From DATAEK01 sp036258055 (GTDB lineage Bacteria; Acidobacteriota; Vicinamibacteria; Vicinamibacterales; 2-12-FULL-66-21), in contig DATAEK010000048.1 of NCBI GenBank assembly GCA_036258055.1, positions 1-27,896 on the forward strand: 27,896 nucleotides of DNA, written 5' to 3'. Under the pieces are notes generated by a model, which was not told the DNA's origin, did not search any database, and saw only the letters and a program-made list of their open reading frames with translations. Below are positions 7,288 through 15,268 of the stretch, one piece after another. Position 1 is the stretch's first letter. Each line of letters opens with the position of its first letter. Both the position numbers and the translations under genes were made by a program.

Positions 7288-7821
7288 ATGAAGCGATTGG
7301 CAGCGGTAGCAGCCGCCTTGATGATGGCAGCAGCGTGCGGCAGCAGCAACAGTCCGCCGACGACCCCGACCAACAACACTGGCCCGATCACGTTCACGGC
7401 GCAGTTGAGCGCGCAGAACGAGGTGCCGGCGATCGGCAACGCGGATGCGAATGCGCGTGGGACGGCGACGATCACCTTGAAGGTGACGCGGGACGCGGCT
7501 TCGGGCAACATCACCGGGGGCGGAACCATCAGTTTCCTGGCCCAGCTCTCTGGTTTTCCCGCGAATACCGGCATCAGAGCGGCGCATATCCACAATGCGC
7601 CCGCTGGGCAGAACGCGGGCGTCTTCAAGGACACTGGACTCACGGCCGCTAGCCCGATTGGCCTCGACGCAAACGGCGCCGGCACCCTGACCTTCGACAA
7701 CGTTCCGATTACTCAAGACGAAGCCACACAGATCAACGCCAACCCGGCCAACTTCTACTTCAACGCGCACAGCGTCCTGAACCCGAACGGCGCAGTGAGA
7801 GGACAGCTGACGAAGCAGTAA
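7288..7821 (+). CDS. CHRD-domain lipoprotein
   Basis: 177 residues with a strong ribosome site (GGAGGA, 6 nt before the ATG at 7288). Residues 1-17 form a lipoprotein-like signal (MKRLAAVAAALMMAAACGSS) with Cys17 as the probable lipidated residue; the lipobox is relaxed, with Ala where Leu is usual. A Ser/Pro/Thr linker follows. Residues 33-177 are a CHRD domain: FTAQLSAQNEVPAI at the start, AHIHNAPAGQNAG in the middle, and FYFNAHSVLNPNGAVRGQL at the end, which are the diagnostic CHRD blocks. CHRD proteins are extracytoplasmic and of unknown biochemical role. The gene is followed by a GGCAGGA-type array and a bidirectional terminator. It probably has its own promoter, because the hairpin array separates it from the barrel gene. 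Confidence 0.9.
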   Translation: MKRLAAVAAALMMAAACGSSNSPPTTPTNNTGPITFTAQLSAQNEVPAIGNADANARGTATITLKVTRDAASGNITGGGTISFLAQLSGFPANTGIRAAHIHNAPAGQNAGVFKDTGLTAASPIGLDANGAGTLTFDNVPITQDEATQINANPANFYFNAHSVLNPNGAVRGQLTKQ

Positions 7822-7863
7822 GGCAGGAGGCAGAAAGCAGGAGGAAGAGGTAGGAGTCAGAAG
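7822..7863 (+). repeat. GGCAGGA-type heptamer array after the CHRD stop
   Basis: Starting one base after the TAA, six 7-mers follow in strict register: GGCAGGA (7822), GGCAGAA (7829), AGCAGGA (7836), GGAAGAG (7843), GTAGGAG (7850), TCAGAAG (7857). The array is purine-rich, and the words are a different set from the other arrays in the window. Confidence 0.65.
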
Positions 7864-7902
7864 AAAGAGGCCGGCGCATCGCTGCAGCCGGCCTCTTTGC
7901 TT
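7863..7902. terminator. Bidirectional Rho-independent terminator between convergent genes
   Basis: A perfect 12-bp stem (AAAGAGGCCGGC at 7863-7874 with GCCGGCCTCTTT at 7886-7897) closes an 11-nt loop. It has an A-rich 5' flank and a T-containing 3' flank. It lies between the CHRD gene (plus) and the second M28 gene (minus) and can serve both. Confidence 0.85.
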
Positions 7903-7933
7903 TCGACCGCTCGCTACCTATGTGCGATTCCCC

Positions 7934-7977
7934 GCATCCCATCGCCCATTCCATGGCCCATGTCCCATGGCCCATTC
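7934..7977. repeat. ATGGCCC-type heptamer array
   Basis: Units such as ATCGCCC (7941), ATGGCCC (7953), ATGTCCC (7960) and ATGGCCC (7967) follow in 7-nt steps with one 5-nt slip. The array runs up to the stop codon of the minus-strand M28 gene. It belongs to the same general class as the other arrays but uses its own word. Confidence 0.6.
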
Positions 7978-9781
7978 ATTTCCCGTCTGAAAGCTTCCCT
8001 CCCTTTTCCTTCCCCGCTCTCGGACCCTTGTTATCCCGCACAGGAAAGTGATCGAGGTTGGCCACCTTCCAGCCGGTCGCGTAGACGAGCTGTGCGATGC
8101 GCGCCATTTTCGGGAATTCGATCTTATCGACCTCGTCGGTCAGGTAGTGGTAGTCGCGGTGAAGACCGGTCGTGTAGAAGATGATTGGGATTCCTTTCGC
8201 CGCGTAGCTGTAGTGATCGCTGCGCGTGTAGATCGACTCCGGATCCGCGGGGTCGTTCATCTCGTAATCGAGCTTCATCGGCGTGGACATCGCCGCGTTC
8301 GCGTCCTCGTTCAGGTTGTGCAGCTCGGTGCTGATCCGATCCGAGCCGACGAGATACACGGTGTTCGACTCTGACGCCTGGTCGCAACGGTTCCGGCCGA
8401 CCATGTCGAGGTTGAGCTGTGCGGCGACTTTCTCGAGTGGCACTTCGGGATGATCCGCCATGTAGCGCGAGCCGAGCAGCCCCGCTTCCTCGCCTGCGTG
8501 CCACACGAACATCACCGAGCGTTTCGGCTTCGGCCCCAGCGCGAACGCACGGGCGATGGCCATCACCGATACGGTCCCCGATCCGTCGTCGTCTGCCCCG
8601 TTGTTGATGATGTCTCCGGGCTTTGGCGTGTCGCGCGTCTGCCCCGTGCAACCGCCCGGTGCGTTGCCACCGCCGAAACCGCCGCCACGGCCGGCTGACT
8701 GCTGATAGCCGATGTGGTCGTAGTGCGCGCCGAACAGCACGTAAGTGTCTTTCAACGCCGGGTCGCTGCCTTCGACGATGCCGACAACGTTCTTCGTGAG
8801 GCGTGTATTGACGACGGCGTAGTCGGCGTCCACGTCGATCGTCAGCTTGACGCCCTTCAAGGCGAACGGCGGCAATGGTTCCTGCTTCTCGGCCTTCGCT
8901 TTGAGGTCGGCGTACTTCACGTCGGACCCGCTGAACAGAAACTCGAAGAATTCATCCTGCGCGTTGAGCTGCGGCGGGACCGGCTTGTCGTACACCTGCA
9001 CCGTCGTGAAGTCGCCCGTGTCCTGCTGACCGCCACGCCCTCCACCGCCCTGACCACGGCCAGCGGCCTGCTGCGGTTGGGGTTGCGCACCGCGCTCACC
9101 CTGGGCAGGCTGTGCGCCGGCCGGCTGGCTCTGAGGCTGCGCCGGCGCGCCGCCACGTCCGCCGAAGGCGAAACCTCCGGGCGGTCCAATCACCGCCACG
9201 GCTCCCTTCTCCGTCGCGGCCCGGCTTCGCGCCGTCAGCAACCGTCGGATGCTCATCCCATCCGGAACCTTGGGACCGTTGCCTCCGAGGTAGATGACGA
9301 CCTTGCCTTTCGAATCGACACCCGAGTAGTCGTCGATCTTTGCGTCAGGGATCTGCATGCCGTAGCCGACGAACTGGATCTGATCCGACGAAATCGTCTG
9401 CTTGCCGCCCATGTTCTTCGGGAAGATGATCCCTTCGCCGTCCTTGAACGTCCGCGCCTGGCCGTTTACGTCGACCGTGACGCTCGCGCGGCTGGTGGTC
9501 TTCACCCCCACCACCTTGACCGTCTGAAAGTACGTGCCGTCGTCTCCGCCTGGCTTCAGACCCCACTCTTTCAGGTGATCGGCGATGTACGCCGCAGCGA
9601 GGCCCAGGCCTTCGGTGTAGACCTGACGGCCCTGGAGGTCATCGGACGCGATGTAGGTGAGCCACGCCTTGAGCACGTCCGGCTGAATCGAGTTGAGGCC
9701 GCCCGTCGATGAAGGCTGCGCGGCGAGGGCGACGGTGAGGGTAGCGAGCAGTACCGGAACGAGAACTCTGCGAGATCGCAT
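7976..9781 (-). CDS. Secreted M28 family zinc aminopeptidase
   Basis: 601 residues from the ATG at 9781 (TTGATG context, GGAG 5 nt upstream). Residues 1-22 are a signal peptide ending ALAAQ. A PA-like region spans about 120-260 and is broken by a low-complexity Gln/Pro/Gly/Arg stretch at 205-253. The catalytic core is canonical: His353 (GAHYDHIG), Asp398 (NNGADDDGSG), Glu431-Glu432 (HAGEEAGLLGS) as base and ligand, Asp459 (NLDMVGR), and a C-terminal His in DYHYLTDEVDKI. Expected action is release of N-terminal amino acids from peptides in the periplasm or medium, with two zinc ions. A second Gly-rich run (GRGGGFGGGN, about 364-373) lies just after the first ligand. It is not adjacent to the other M28 gene and the two are diverged, so they are not a recent duplication. 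Confidence 0.93.
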   Translation of the reverse strand: MRSRRVLVPVLLATLTVALAAQPSSTGGLNSIQPDVLKAWLTYIASDDLQGRQVYTEGLGLAAAYIADHLKEWGLKPGGDDGTYFQTVKVVGVKTTSRASVTVDVNGQARTFKDGEGIIFPKNMGGKQTISSDQIQFVGYGMQIPDAKIDDYSGVDSKGKVVIYLGGNGPKVPDGMSIRRLLTARSRAATEKGAVAVIGPPGGFAFGGRGGAPAQPQSQPAGAQPAQGERGAQPQPQQAAGRGQGGGGRGGQQDTGDFTTVQVYDKPVPPQLNAQDEFFEFLFSGSDVKYADLKAKAEKQEPLPPFALKGVKLTIDVDADYAVVNTRLTKNVVGIVEGSDPALKDTYVLFGAHYDHIGYQQSAGRGGGFGGGNAPGGCTGQTRDTPKPGDIINNGADDDGSGTVSVMAIARAFALGPKPKRSVMFVWHAGEEAGLLGSRYMADHPEVPLEKVAAQLNLDMVGRNRCDQASESNTVYLVGSDRISTELHNLNEDANAAMSTPMKLDYEMNDPADPESIYTRSDHYSYAAKGIPIIFYTTGLHRDYHYLTDEVDKIEFPKMARIAQLVYATGWKVANLDHFPVRDNKGPRAGKEKGGKLSDGK

Positions 9782-9784
9782 CAA

Positions 9785-10044
9785 GACTCCATCCTTCAGA
9801 CAGACAGAAAGAAAACAAGAAGCCGACTCTCACCATATGTACAAGCGGGCAGTCGCTGCTGATCAGCGGCCCGAGCGGGAGCGAAGCGCTGGCAGGCCGT
9901 GGGGGTGGGCCGCCTTCGCGTGGCGAATCCTCTCGTGCCACGCTTCGGCGAGCTTGGCCGTAGCCTTGGCGGAGGCCAGGCCCCGCGGCAAACTAAGTAG
10001 TTTACGCCTAGCCGGCGCTAGCCGTTTCACCGGTGAAGCGGGCC
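9785..10044. other. 260-nt gap: dispersed hairpin repeat, three short palindromes, M28 leader
   Basis: No gene is seen. Next to the M28 start is a pyrimidine-rich leader (minus strand). From about 9880 to 9985 there is a repeat-like block with a 7-bp stem GCGTGGC (9918-9924) / GCCACGC (9937-9943) and several CTTCG- and CCTTGGCGG-like words, which resemble interspersed elements I associate with Acidobacteria-type genomes. From 9990 to 10037 come three palindromes: AAACTAAGTAGTTT (9990-10003), CTAGCCGGCGCTAG (10008-10021) and TTCACCGGTGAA (10026-10037). They lie just after the acetamidase stop codon and may act in transcript termination. Confidence 0.5.
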
Positions 10045-11076
10045 TCACTGCTTCTGAAAGATGGCCTTGGGCATCTTGACGTGGACCCCGACTTTCCCGT
10101 CCACGAGCTGCGTGATGGCGACGTTGCCGGCGATGCTGGTGAGCTGATAGGCGGCGTGTTTGTCGAGTCCCTTCGTGGCTACGAGGAAGTCGATCATCTC
10201 CTGGATGGCGGTCTTCGTCGCTTTCGTCAGGTCCTCGTCGGTCCCCATGCTGATGTAGTCGGTGGGCGTTTCCGCACGCGGCCACGCGAGCGTCATGCCC
10301 TTCTTGACGGTCAGCTGGAGACGGCCGCGCAGCGACGTCTCGATCGCTGTCTGATCGACCTCGCCGTCGCCCGGCGCGGCGTGGCCGTCGCCGACTTCGA
10401 AAAGCGCCCCGGCCACGTGAACCGGGATGAAGAGCGTGGTGCCGGCCACGAGCTCACGGTTGTCCAGATTCCCGGCGTGGGTACCGGGAGGATTGCTGCT
10501 GACCCGACCGGCGTCCGGCCGTGGCGCCACGCCCATGCTGCCGAAGAACGGCTTCAGTGGAATGACGATGCCCGGCGCAAAAGTCGAGGTCATCGCTGTG
10601 CGATCGAGCGGAAGAATGATAGTGCCGCCGCCCTGCCGGCAGTTCTCGCGGATGAACCCGCTGCAGCCGTTGTAGCCGTAGTCGAGCGCGAGATCGATCG
10701 AGAGGACTCTGACCTCGAGCGCATCGCCCGGCTCGGCGCCCTCGACGAACACTGGTCCGGTGAGGATGTGCCCGCCTGGTCCGCGGTCCTTGACGTTCTC
10801 GACGATCGCACGGAGCGAGGCCTGCACGTTCTCGGGCTTGACGCCGGCTCGCTCGAGCCGTTCCGGTGTGTTGGTGAGGAGCGTATCGACGTCGATGATG
10901 TCACCCGAGGCGATGCGAAGGACCGGCTTCGCCTCGGCCCAGTAGTAACCGTACACGACGGTTGCGGGCGTCGCCTCGAGGCGATGCGTGCGCGGCTTTC
11001 CGTCTTGCGCGCTGACACCCGTGAAGGCACTGAAGGCCATGAGCGAAAGGATCAATCCGGCAGTTGTTCGACGCAT
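10045..11076 (-). CDS. Secreted acetamidase/formamidase family protein
   Basis: 343 residues. Residues 1-23 are a signal peptide (MRRTTAGLILSLMAFSAF, cleavage near VSAQ). The rest matches the FmdA/AmdA family: VVYGYYWAEAKPVLRIASGD near the start, PGGHILTGPVFVEGAEPGDALEV and GYNGCSGF in the middle, and GDGHAAPGDGEVDQTAIET. In characterised members this metal-dependent fold hydrolyses formamide or acetamide to the acid and ammonia. Cytosolic members are usual, so the export signal sets this one apart and its substrate may be a different small amide. The ATG at 11076 lacks a Shine-Dalgarno sequence, but TAGAAT lies 5 nt before it, so a leaderless mRNA is possible. It is divergent from the VKOR fusion and stands alone. 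Confidence 0.88.
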   Translation of the reverse strand: MRRTTAGLILSLMAFSAFTGVSAQDGKPRTHRLEATPATVVYGYYWAEAKPVLRIASGDIIDVDTLLTNTPERLERAGVKPENVQASLRAIVENVKDRGPGGHILTGPVFVEGAEPGDALEVRVLSIDLALDYGYNGCSGFIRENCRQGGGTIILPLDRTAMTSTFAPGIVIPLKPFFGSMGVAPRPDAGRVSSNPPGTHAGNLDNRELVAGTTLFIPVHVAGALFEVGDGHAAPGDGEVDQTAIETSLRGRLQLTVKKGMTLAWPRAETPTDYISMGTDEDLTKATKTAIQEMIDFLVATKGLDKHAAYQLTSIAGNVAITQLVDGKVGVHVKMPKAIFQKQ

Positions 11077-11081
11077 GCGGC

Positions 11082-11087
11082 ATTCTA
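11082..11087 (-). promoter_or_regulatory. -10 element of acetamidase gene (possible leaderless start)
   Basis: TAGAAT on the minus strand (11087-11082) is 5 of 6 matches to the sigma-70 -10 box and ends 5 nt before the ATG. The same 11-mer TAGAATGCCGC recurs at the VOC operon promoter (756-746). No good -35 box is seen here. Confidence 0.4.
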
Positions 11088-11118
11088 CTGTGTGACCGAA
11101 ACGATCGAATCAGCCGGG

Positions 11119-11181
11119 CATCCCCATCACCCATCGCCCATTTACCATTTACCCTTTGCCATTTACCATTTACCATTCCGA
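11119..11181 (+). repeat. ATTTACC heptamer array abutting the VKOR fusion start
   Basis: Nine 7-mers lie in perfect register, from CATCCCC (11119) through ATCACCC and ATCGCCC to ATTTACC (11140, 11147, 11161, 11168) with CTTTGCC at 11154, ending at ATTCCGA (11175). The array ends 2 nt before the GTG start codon at 11184. It contains repeated TACCAT, a weak -10-like hexamer, one copy of which lies at -13 to -8 from the start codon. Confidence 0.8.
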
Positions 11182-11183
11182 AG

Positions 11184-12395
11184 GTGCGATTCTCGAAGCC
11201 TGCCTGGCTGCTGGTGTTCGCGCTCCTGGGGCTCAGTGCCTCGAGCGTTTCGACGTTCGTCCACTATCAGCTGCTGAAGGACCCCGGATTCAGCAGCTTT
11301 TGCGACGTCAATGCGGCCGTGAACTGCACCCGCGCGTATTTGAGCGAGTACGGTTCGTTCCTCGGGGTCCCGGTCGCGCTCGGCGGGGTGATCTTCTTCG
11401 CGCTCAGCACGATTCTCGCGTGGATCGCGCGGCGTTCGCCCGCAGCGGAGCAACGTGAAGGACTCATCGGCTACATCTACGTCCTCTCGATCCTGGCGCT
11501 GGCCTTCGTGCTCTACCTGGCGTGGGCGTCCTTCGTGAAGCTGGGCACCGTCTGCGTGTTGTGCCTCACGACCTACATCGCCGTGGCCGGCTTGTTCCTG
11601 GTCTCGGGAAGTGGTGGCGGGGTTGCAATCTCGCGGCTGCTCGGGAGACTTCGCCGCGATGTGCAGGCAGTACTCAAGCCTCCGGCCCTCGTGACCGCCC
11701 TGCTGTTCCTGGCCTTCGCCACGGGCCTCGTCCTGCTGTTCCCCAGGCACCCTGTCGATGTTGCGCAAGCCGCGCAGTCGTATCCGCCCGTCACCGACCA
11801 GGAACGCGCGCAGCTCGCACAATGGTGGGAGCTCCAGCCGAAAGTCGAGGTTCCGATCGCGTCAGACGGCGCGAAGGTGCTGATCGTGAAGTTCAACGAC
11901 TATCAGTGCCCGCCGTGCCGTGCGTCGTACTACGCCTACTCCCCGATTCTCGAGAAATTCATCAAGAGCGGCGACGTCAAGTTCGTGCTGAGACACTTCC
12001 CCCTCGAGACCGAATGCAACACGACGCTCAAGGGAGACCTGCACTACTCCGCGTGCGAGGCGGCAGCCGCGGTCGTGATGGCGGGACCAAAGGGAACGTC
12101 AACGGCGCTCGAAGCCTGGTTGTTTGCCCATCAGGGTCCGCCTCCGTTGAGCCGGGCCCAGATTCGCGACGCGGCGCGCGATGTCGGCGGCGTGACGGAC
12201 TACGACGCGCAGTATCAAAAAGCCCTGGAAGCGATCCGCCCCGACACGACGCTGGGTGGAACGCTCGGCGTGCACTCGACGCCGACCTTCTTCATCAACG
12301 GCCGGCGCCTCGATCAGGTGATTCAGCCACAGTTCTTCGAGGCGCTGATCGAGTTCGAATTGAAGCGACAGTCCGGCGAAAGCCAGACGCCCTGA
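11184..12395 (+). CDS. VKOR-thioredoxin fusion (disulfide-bond-forming enzyme)
   Basis: 403 residues from GTG 11184; the frame is open upstream to 11064, but that part is only the repeat array and the divergent promoter, so the GTG before RFSKPAWLLVFALLGL is chosen. Residues 1-185 are a vitamin K epoxide reductase domain with about five membrane helices; the relay cysteines are Cys40 and Cys48, and the quinone-side pair is CVLC at 124-127. Residues 225-403 are a DsbA-like thioredoxin domain with CPPC at 242-245 and the cis-Pro loop STPTF at 365-369. Natural VKOR-thioredoxin fusions replace the DsbA/DsbB pair: the thioredoxin domain oxidises cysteines of exported proteins and the VKOR domain passes electrons to quinone. 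It converges on the beta-lactamase-fold gene with 12 nt between stops. Confidence 0.93.
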   Translation: MRFSKPAWLLVFALLGLSASSVSTFVHYQLLKDPGFSSFCDVNAAVNCTRAYLSEYGSFLGVPVALGGVIFFALSTILAWIARRSPAAEQREGLIGYIYVLSILALAFVLYLAWASFVKLGTVCVLCLTTYIAVAGLFLVSGSGGGVAISRLLGRLRRDVQAVLKPPALVTALLFLAFATGLVLLFPRHPVDVAQAAQSYPPVTDQERAQLAQWWELQPKVEVPIASDGAKVLIVKFNDYQCPPCRASYYAYSPILEKFIKSGDVKFVLRHFPLETECNTTLKGDLHYSACEAAAAVVMAGPKGTSTALEAWLFAHQGPPPLSRAQIRDAARDVGGVTDYDAQYQKALEAIRPDTTLGGTLGVHSTPTFFINGRRLDQVIQPQFFEALIEFELKRQSGESQTP

Positions 12396-12407
12396 CATGC
12401 CCCGGCG

Positions 12408-14045
12408 TCAGCGGCGCGGCACCGGCTTCAGCAGCAGATCCTGGAAGTCGAAGCTGAAATCGGTCGACGGCGAAACCGCCTGCAGCCTCGCCTGATCGAT
12501 GCTGCCGTCGGGATTGAGCGCAAAGGTGACGAACGCGTCCGCGCGCAGTTCGCGGTCCTTCCAGCGCGCGACGAAAGTATCGTGCTGCCAGTGCTCGAGG
12601 GCGCCGGTGAGATCGGGGGTCTTCGTGAACCGGATCCCCAGGCCGCTACCCTGCGGCTCGATCACGACATCGCCATACCACGCGTCACGATACGTTCCCG
12701 CGTAGGCCTGGAGCGGCAGCGATGGTTTCGACGAGGCGTCGCGCGCCGCGGCGGTCTTCTTGTCCGTATCGTCCACCCCCGCCTCCAGCCGCGCGACGAG
12801 CTTGCGGTAGGCCTCCAGCCAGTCCATCGGCGGTGCGCCGAGGTAGTGATCGACGACGTGGAACGCGATGGCGTCGAATGCCGCGCCGGATTCCTGATTA
12901 GTCAGCACCGCCACACCCAGGTTGATGTCTGGCGCCATCATGACCCGCGACACGTAGCCGGGCAGTCCGCCGGTATGAGCCAGGAGCTTGCGGCCCCGAT
13001 AGTCGCTCACGCCGAGCCCGAGCGCGTAGCCGCGGAAGTTGGAACGCTGCGGCGCCAGCTCCGGCGGCGGATCGTCAAACGGAATCGGCGTCACGAGTGT
13101 GGTGATCTGACGGTAGGTGTCCTCTGAAAACAGCCGCGACCCGTCGGCCAGCGTGCCGTGCGCCAGCAGCGTGTTCATCCACTTCGCCATGTCTTCCGCA
13201 TTCGAGTTGATGCCACCCGCCGGATTCGTGTTATCGCTGTCGAATGGCTTGATGGGGCGGACCGTGCCCTCCACACGCGCGTGGGTCGCCGCGACGTTTC
13301 CGCCGTTGAGGGCGGCCGAGTGCCGGACATTGCTCGTCGACATCCCCACCTTCGTGAGGATTCGCGTGGTGATGAAGTCCTCCCACGACTGGCCGCTCAG
13401 CGCCTCGATCACTTCGCCCGCGACGAGATAAAGCACGTTGTCGTAGGCGTAGGCATTCCGGAAGCTCGTGGCGGGCTTGATGAAGCGCAGCCGGCGCGCG
13501 ATCTCCTTGCGATCGTAGGTGGACGGCGGCCACCAGAGCAGATCGCCGGCGCCGAGCCCGAGACCGCTCCGGTGCACGAGCAGATCGCGGATCGTGAGCT
13601 CGCGCGTCACGTAGGGATCCCACATCTGGAACCCCGGCAAGTAACGCACCACCGGCGCATCCCATTCGAGCTTGCCCTCTTCGACGAGAAGGCCGAGCGC
13701 CGTCGCGGTGAATACCTTGGTGTTCGAGGCTATGCCGAAAAGCGTGCGCGCGTCGACGGGCGCCGCCTCACCAAGCTTCCTGACCCCGTAGCCCTTCGCC
13801 ACGACGACCTTGCCGTCCTTGACGATGGCGACGGAAACGCCGGGCACCTCGAAGGTCTTCAGAACCTTCGTGACGAACGCGTCAAGGTCGGAAGGCGCCG
13901 CGGCGACAGCCGGCGTCTGCGCCCGCGGCCCTGCGAGTGATGCCACGAATACCAGAACGACGGTCGTCAGGGCGATGAGCCGTACTCGCATCCACTGCGG
14001 ATACACCGGCGTCGACGGCCTGAGCGTGCACGGGCGTGGGTTCAT
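12408..14045 (-). CDS. Secreted beta-lactamase-fold serine hydrolase with DUF3471-like C-terminal domain
   Basis: 545 residues if the ATG at 14045 is used; this ATG overlaps the stop of the small upstream gene (ATGA), favouring coupling. An internal ATG at 13991 would give a neater signal peptide (MRVRLIALTTVVLVFVASLAG). The class C beta-lactamase/esterase motifs are present: SNTK at 107-110 (Ser nucleophile), YDN at 201-203, and HTGG at 357-360 in place of KTG. Residues from about 430 form a lipocalin-like DUF3471-type domain (LQAYAGTYRDAWYGDVVI) ending DLLLKPVPRR. Such proteins are periplasmic esterases, D-aminopeptidases or peptidoglycan-linked hydrolases more often than true beta-lactamases. 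The HTG triad and extra domain point to the esterase/peptidase group. Confidence 0.9.
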   Translation of the reverse strand: MNPRPCTLRPSTPVYPQWMRVRLIALTTVVLVFVASLAGPRAQTPAVAAAPSDLDAFVTKVLKTFEVPGVSVAIVKDGKVVVAKGYGVRKLGEAAPVDARTLFGIASNTKVFTATALGLLVEEGKLEWDAPVVRYLPGFQMWDPYVTRELTIRDLLVHRSGLGLGAGDLLWWPPSTYDRKEIARRLRFIKPATSFRNAYAYDNVLYLVAGEVIEALSGQSWEDFITTRILTKVGMSTSNVRHSAALNGGNVAATHARVEGTVRPIKPFDSDNTNPAGGINSNAEDMAKWMNTLLAHGTLADGSRLFSEDTYRQITTLVTPIPFDDPPPELAPQRSNFRGYALGLGVSDYRGRKLLAHTGGLPGYVSRVMMAPDINLGVAVLTNQESGAAFDAIAFHVVDHYLGAPPMDWLEAYRKLVARLEAGVDDTDKKTAAARDASSKPSLPLQAYAGTYRDAWYGDVVIEPQGSGLGIRFTKTPDLTGALEHWQHDTFVARWKDRELRADAFVTFALNPDGSIDQARLQAVSPSTDFSFDFQDLLLKPVPRR

Positions 14046-14299
14046 TCGGGCTGACCTACGCCGTGAGTGGTGGAATCCACCGGTTCCGGCTCCGTATCGA
14101 GGATCTCACGCGCGCGATCCGCGTCCTCGGCGCGAACCAGCAGCTCGATGCCGCCCATCCACATATGCGGCCGGGTGCCGCCGCAGTCGTCGGCGCGAAT
14201 TAGTGACTCGATGCCGGCCGCTTCGAGCGCGCCTCGGGCGAGCTCGGCGTCGATGTTGTTGATGAACGTCGCGATGACCAGCAGATCGTCAGGAGTCAT
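14042..14299 (-). CDS. Small DUF2007-type protein
   Basis: 85 residues from the ATG at 14299 (the frame is open to 14341). The pattern LLVIATFINNIDAELARGALEAAGIESLI...GGIELLVRAEDADRAREILD is that of the DUF2007 putative signal-transducing domain, a small ferredoxin-like fold of unknown function. It is likely cytoplasmic. It has no Shine-Dalgarno sequence; instead TATACT stands exactly at -12 to -7 from the ATG, so a leaderless transcript starting at the A is likely. Its stop overlaps the start of the hydrolase gene. It lies 64 nt after the transglycosylase stop. Confidence 0.8.
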   Translation of the reverse strand: MTPDDLLVIATFINNIDAELARGALEAAGIESLIRADDCGGTRPHMWMGGIELLVRAEDADRAREILDTEPEPVDSTTHGVGQPE

Positions 14300-14305
14300 G
14301 CCGCA

Positions 14306-14311
14306 AGTATA
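14306..14311 (-). promoter_or_regulatory. -10 box of a leaderless promoter for the DUF2007 gene
   Basis: TATACT on the minus strand (14311-14306), 5 of 6 to consensus, is followed by 6 nt and then the ATG, so +1 would be the start codon itself. No convincing -35 box is seen 16-18 nt upstream. Confidence 0.4.
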
Positions 14312-14363
14312 GCTGGCAGAAGAGGGAGCCGACGCGGACACCGGCAGCAGAGCGCGAAGCCGC

Positions 14364-15268
14364 CTACGACGGCGCTCCCTGTTTCTTCAGCTCGCGTCTC
14401 TGCAGGTATTCGCCTTGAATCAGCAGGTACGTCACGTAGTACTTGTAGATGTTGCTGACGTAGGTGACCGTCTCGCGGCCAATCCGTTCGCCGGCGATGC
14501 GCTCGACGTTGTTGAACCAGACGTTCGCGTCGAGACCGCGCTGAGTGGCTTCGCGCCGGAGCTGCCGCACGCGTCCTGGACCCGCGTTGTAGGCCGCGAA
14601 CGCGAAGAGCACCTTGTTGAGATCGTCCATCGGCTCGTTCGCGTAGTAGCGGTCGATCATGGTGCGGATGAACTTGACCCCGGCATGAATGTTGGGGGCG
14701 ACCTGCCTGATGTCGCCGACGTTGAGCTCCTTGCCGGTCGCGGGCATCACCTGCATCACGCCGATCGCGCCCACGTGGCTCTTGGCCTGTTGATCGAGAC
14801 GCGACTCCTGGTAGCCCTGCGCCGCCATCAGCATCCAGTCCATGCTGTACTGCGCACCGTATTTCCGGAAGAGCGACACCAGTGCGGCAAACCGCTGACG
14901 CGACGCATCGGCGGCCGCACCTTTCACGTACTGCGTGTTCAACAAGTAACGGCGGAAGATCATCCTCGCGCTGAGCGAGTCGCGGCCGTTGGTCGCGAGG
15001 AAGCTGTTCAGCGCCGTTTTGAGCTGAGGGCTGTCCTTCCGGATGGCCCACGCGATCTCACCGCCGGTCCGCAGGGTCACCGTCGGATACACCTTCAGGG
15101 CGGGCCACACGCGCTGCCAGAACCACGCCTTGTGGTTGTCCACGACGATGACGTCCACGAGACCGGCATTCGCCATCTCGAGCAGGTCCTCGTCCTCGAG
15201 CTCCTCTGGCGCGGGCGTGAGCGTGACGGGTTTCTTGCCTTCGTTCGTCAACCGCGCGTTCAGCTCAG
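14364..15268 (-). CDS. MltF-like lytic transglycosylase, C-terminal part (frameshifted from the N-terminal part)
   Basis: About 300 residues in the -1 frame relative to the part upstream. It continues the solute-binding lobe (ELNARLTNEGKKPVTL ... VDVIVVDNHKAWFW ... EIAWAIRKDSPQL) and then carries the SLT goose-lysozyme-like catalytic domain: Glu in QGYQESRLDQQAKS, then GAIGVMQVMPATG, and AYNAGPGRVRQLRR. These are the hallmark motifs of membrane-bound lytic transglycosylase F-type enzymes, which cleave peptidoglycan and leave anhydromuramic acid ends. No start codon with a ribosome site occurs at its beginning; the 5' limit given is the frameshift point. Either one base is missing in the sequence or the gene is broken. 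Both halves look well conserved, which favours a recent event or a read error. Confidence 0.75.

Noticed and set aside
9990..10037. Integron attC or phage att site
   Set aside because: No GTTRRRY/RYYYAAC core pair, no integrase or cassette next to it; the palindromes have unrelated sequences.
12396..12407. Terminator between the VKOR fusion and the hydrolase gene
   Set aside because: Only a 5-bp CTGAC/GTCAG pairing and no T-tract; too weak to call.
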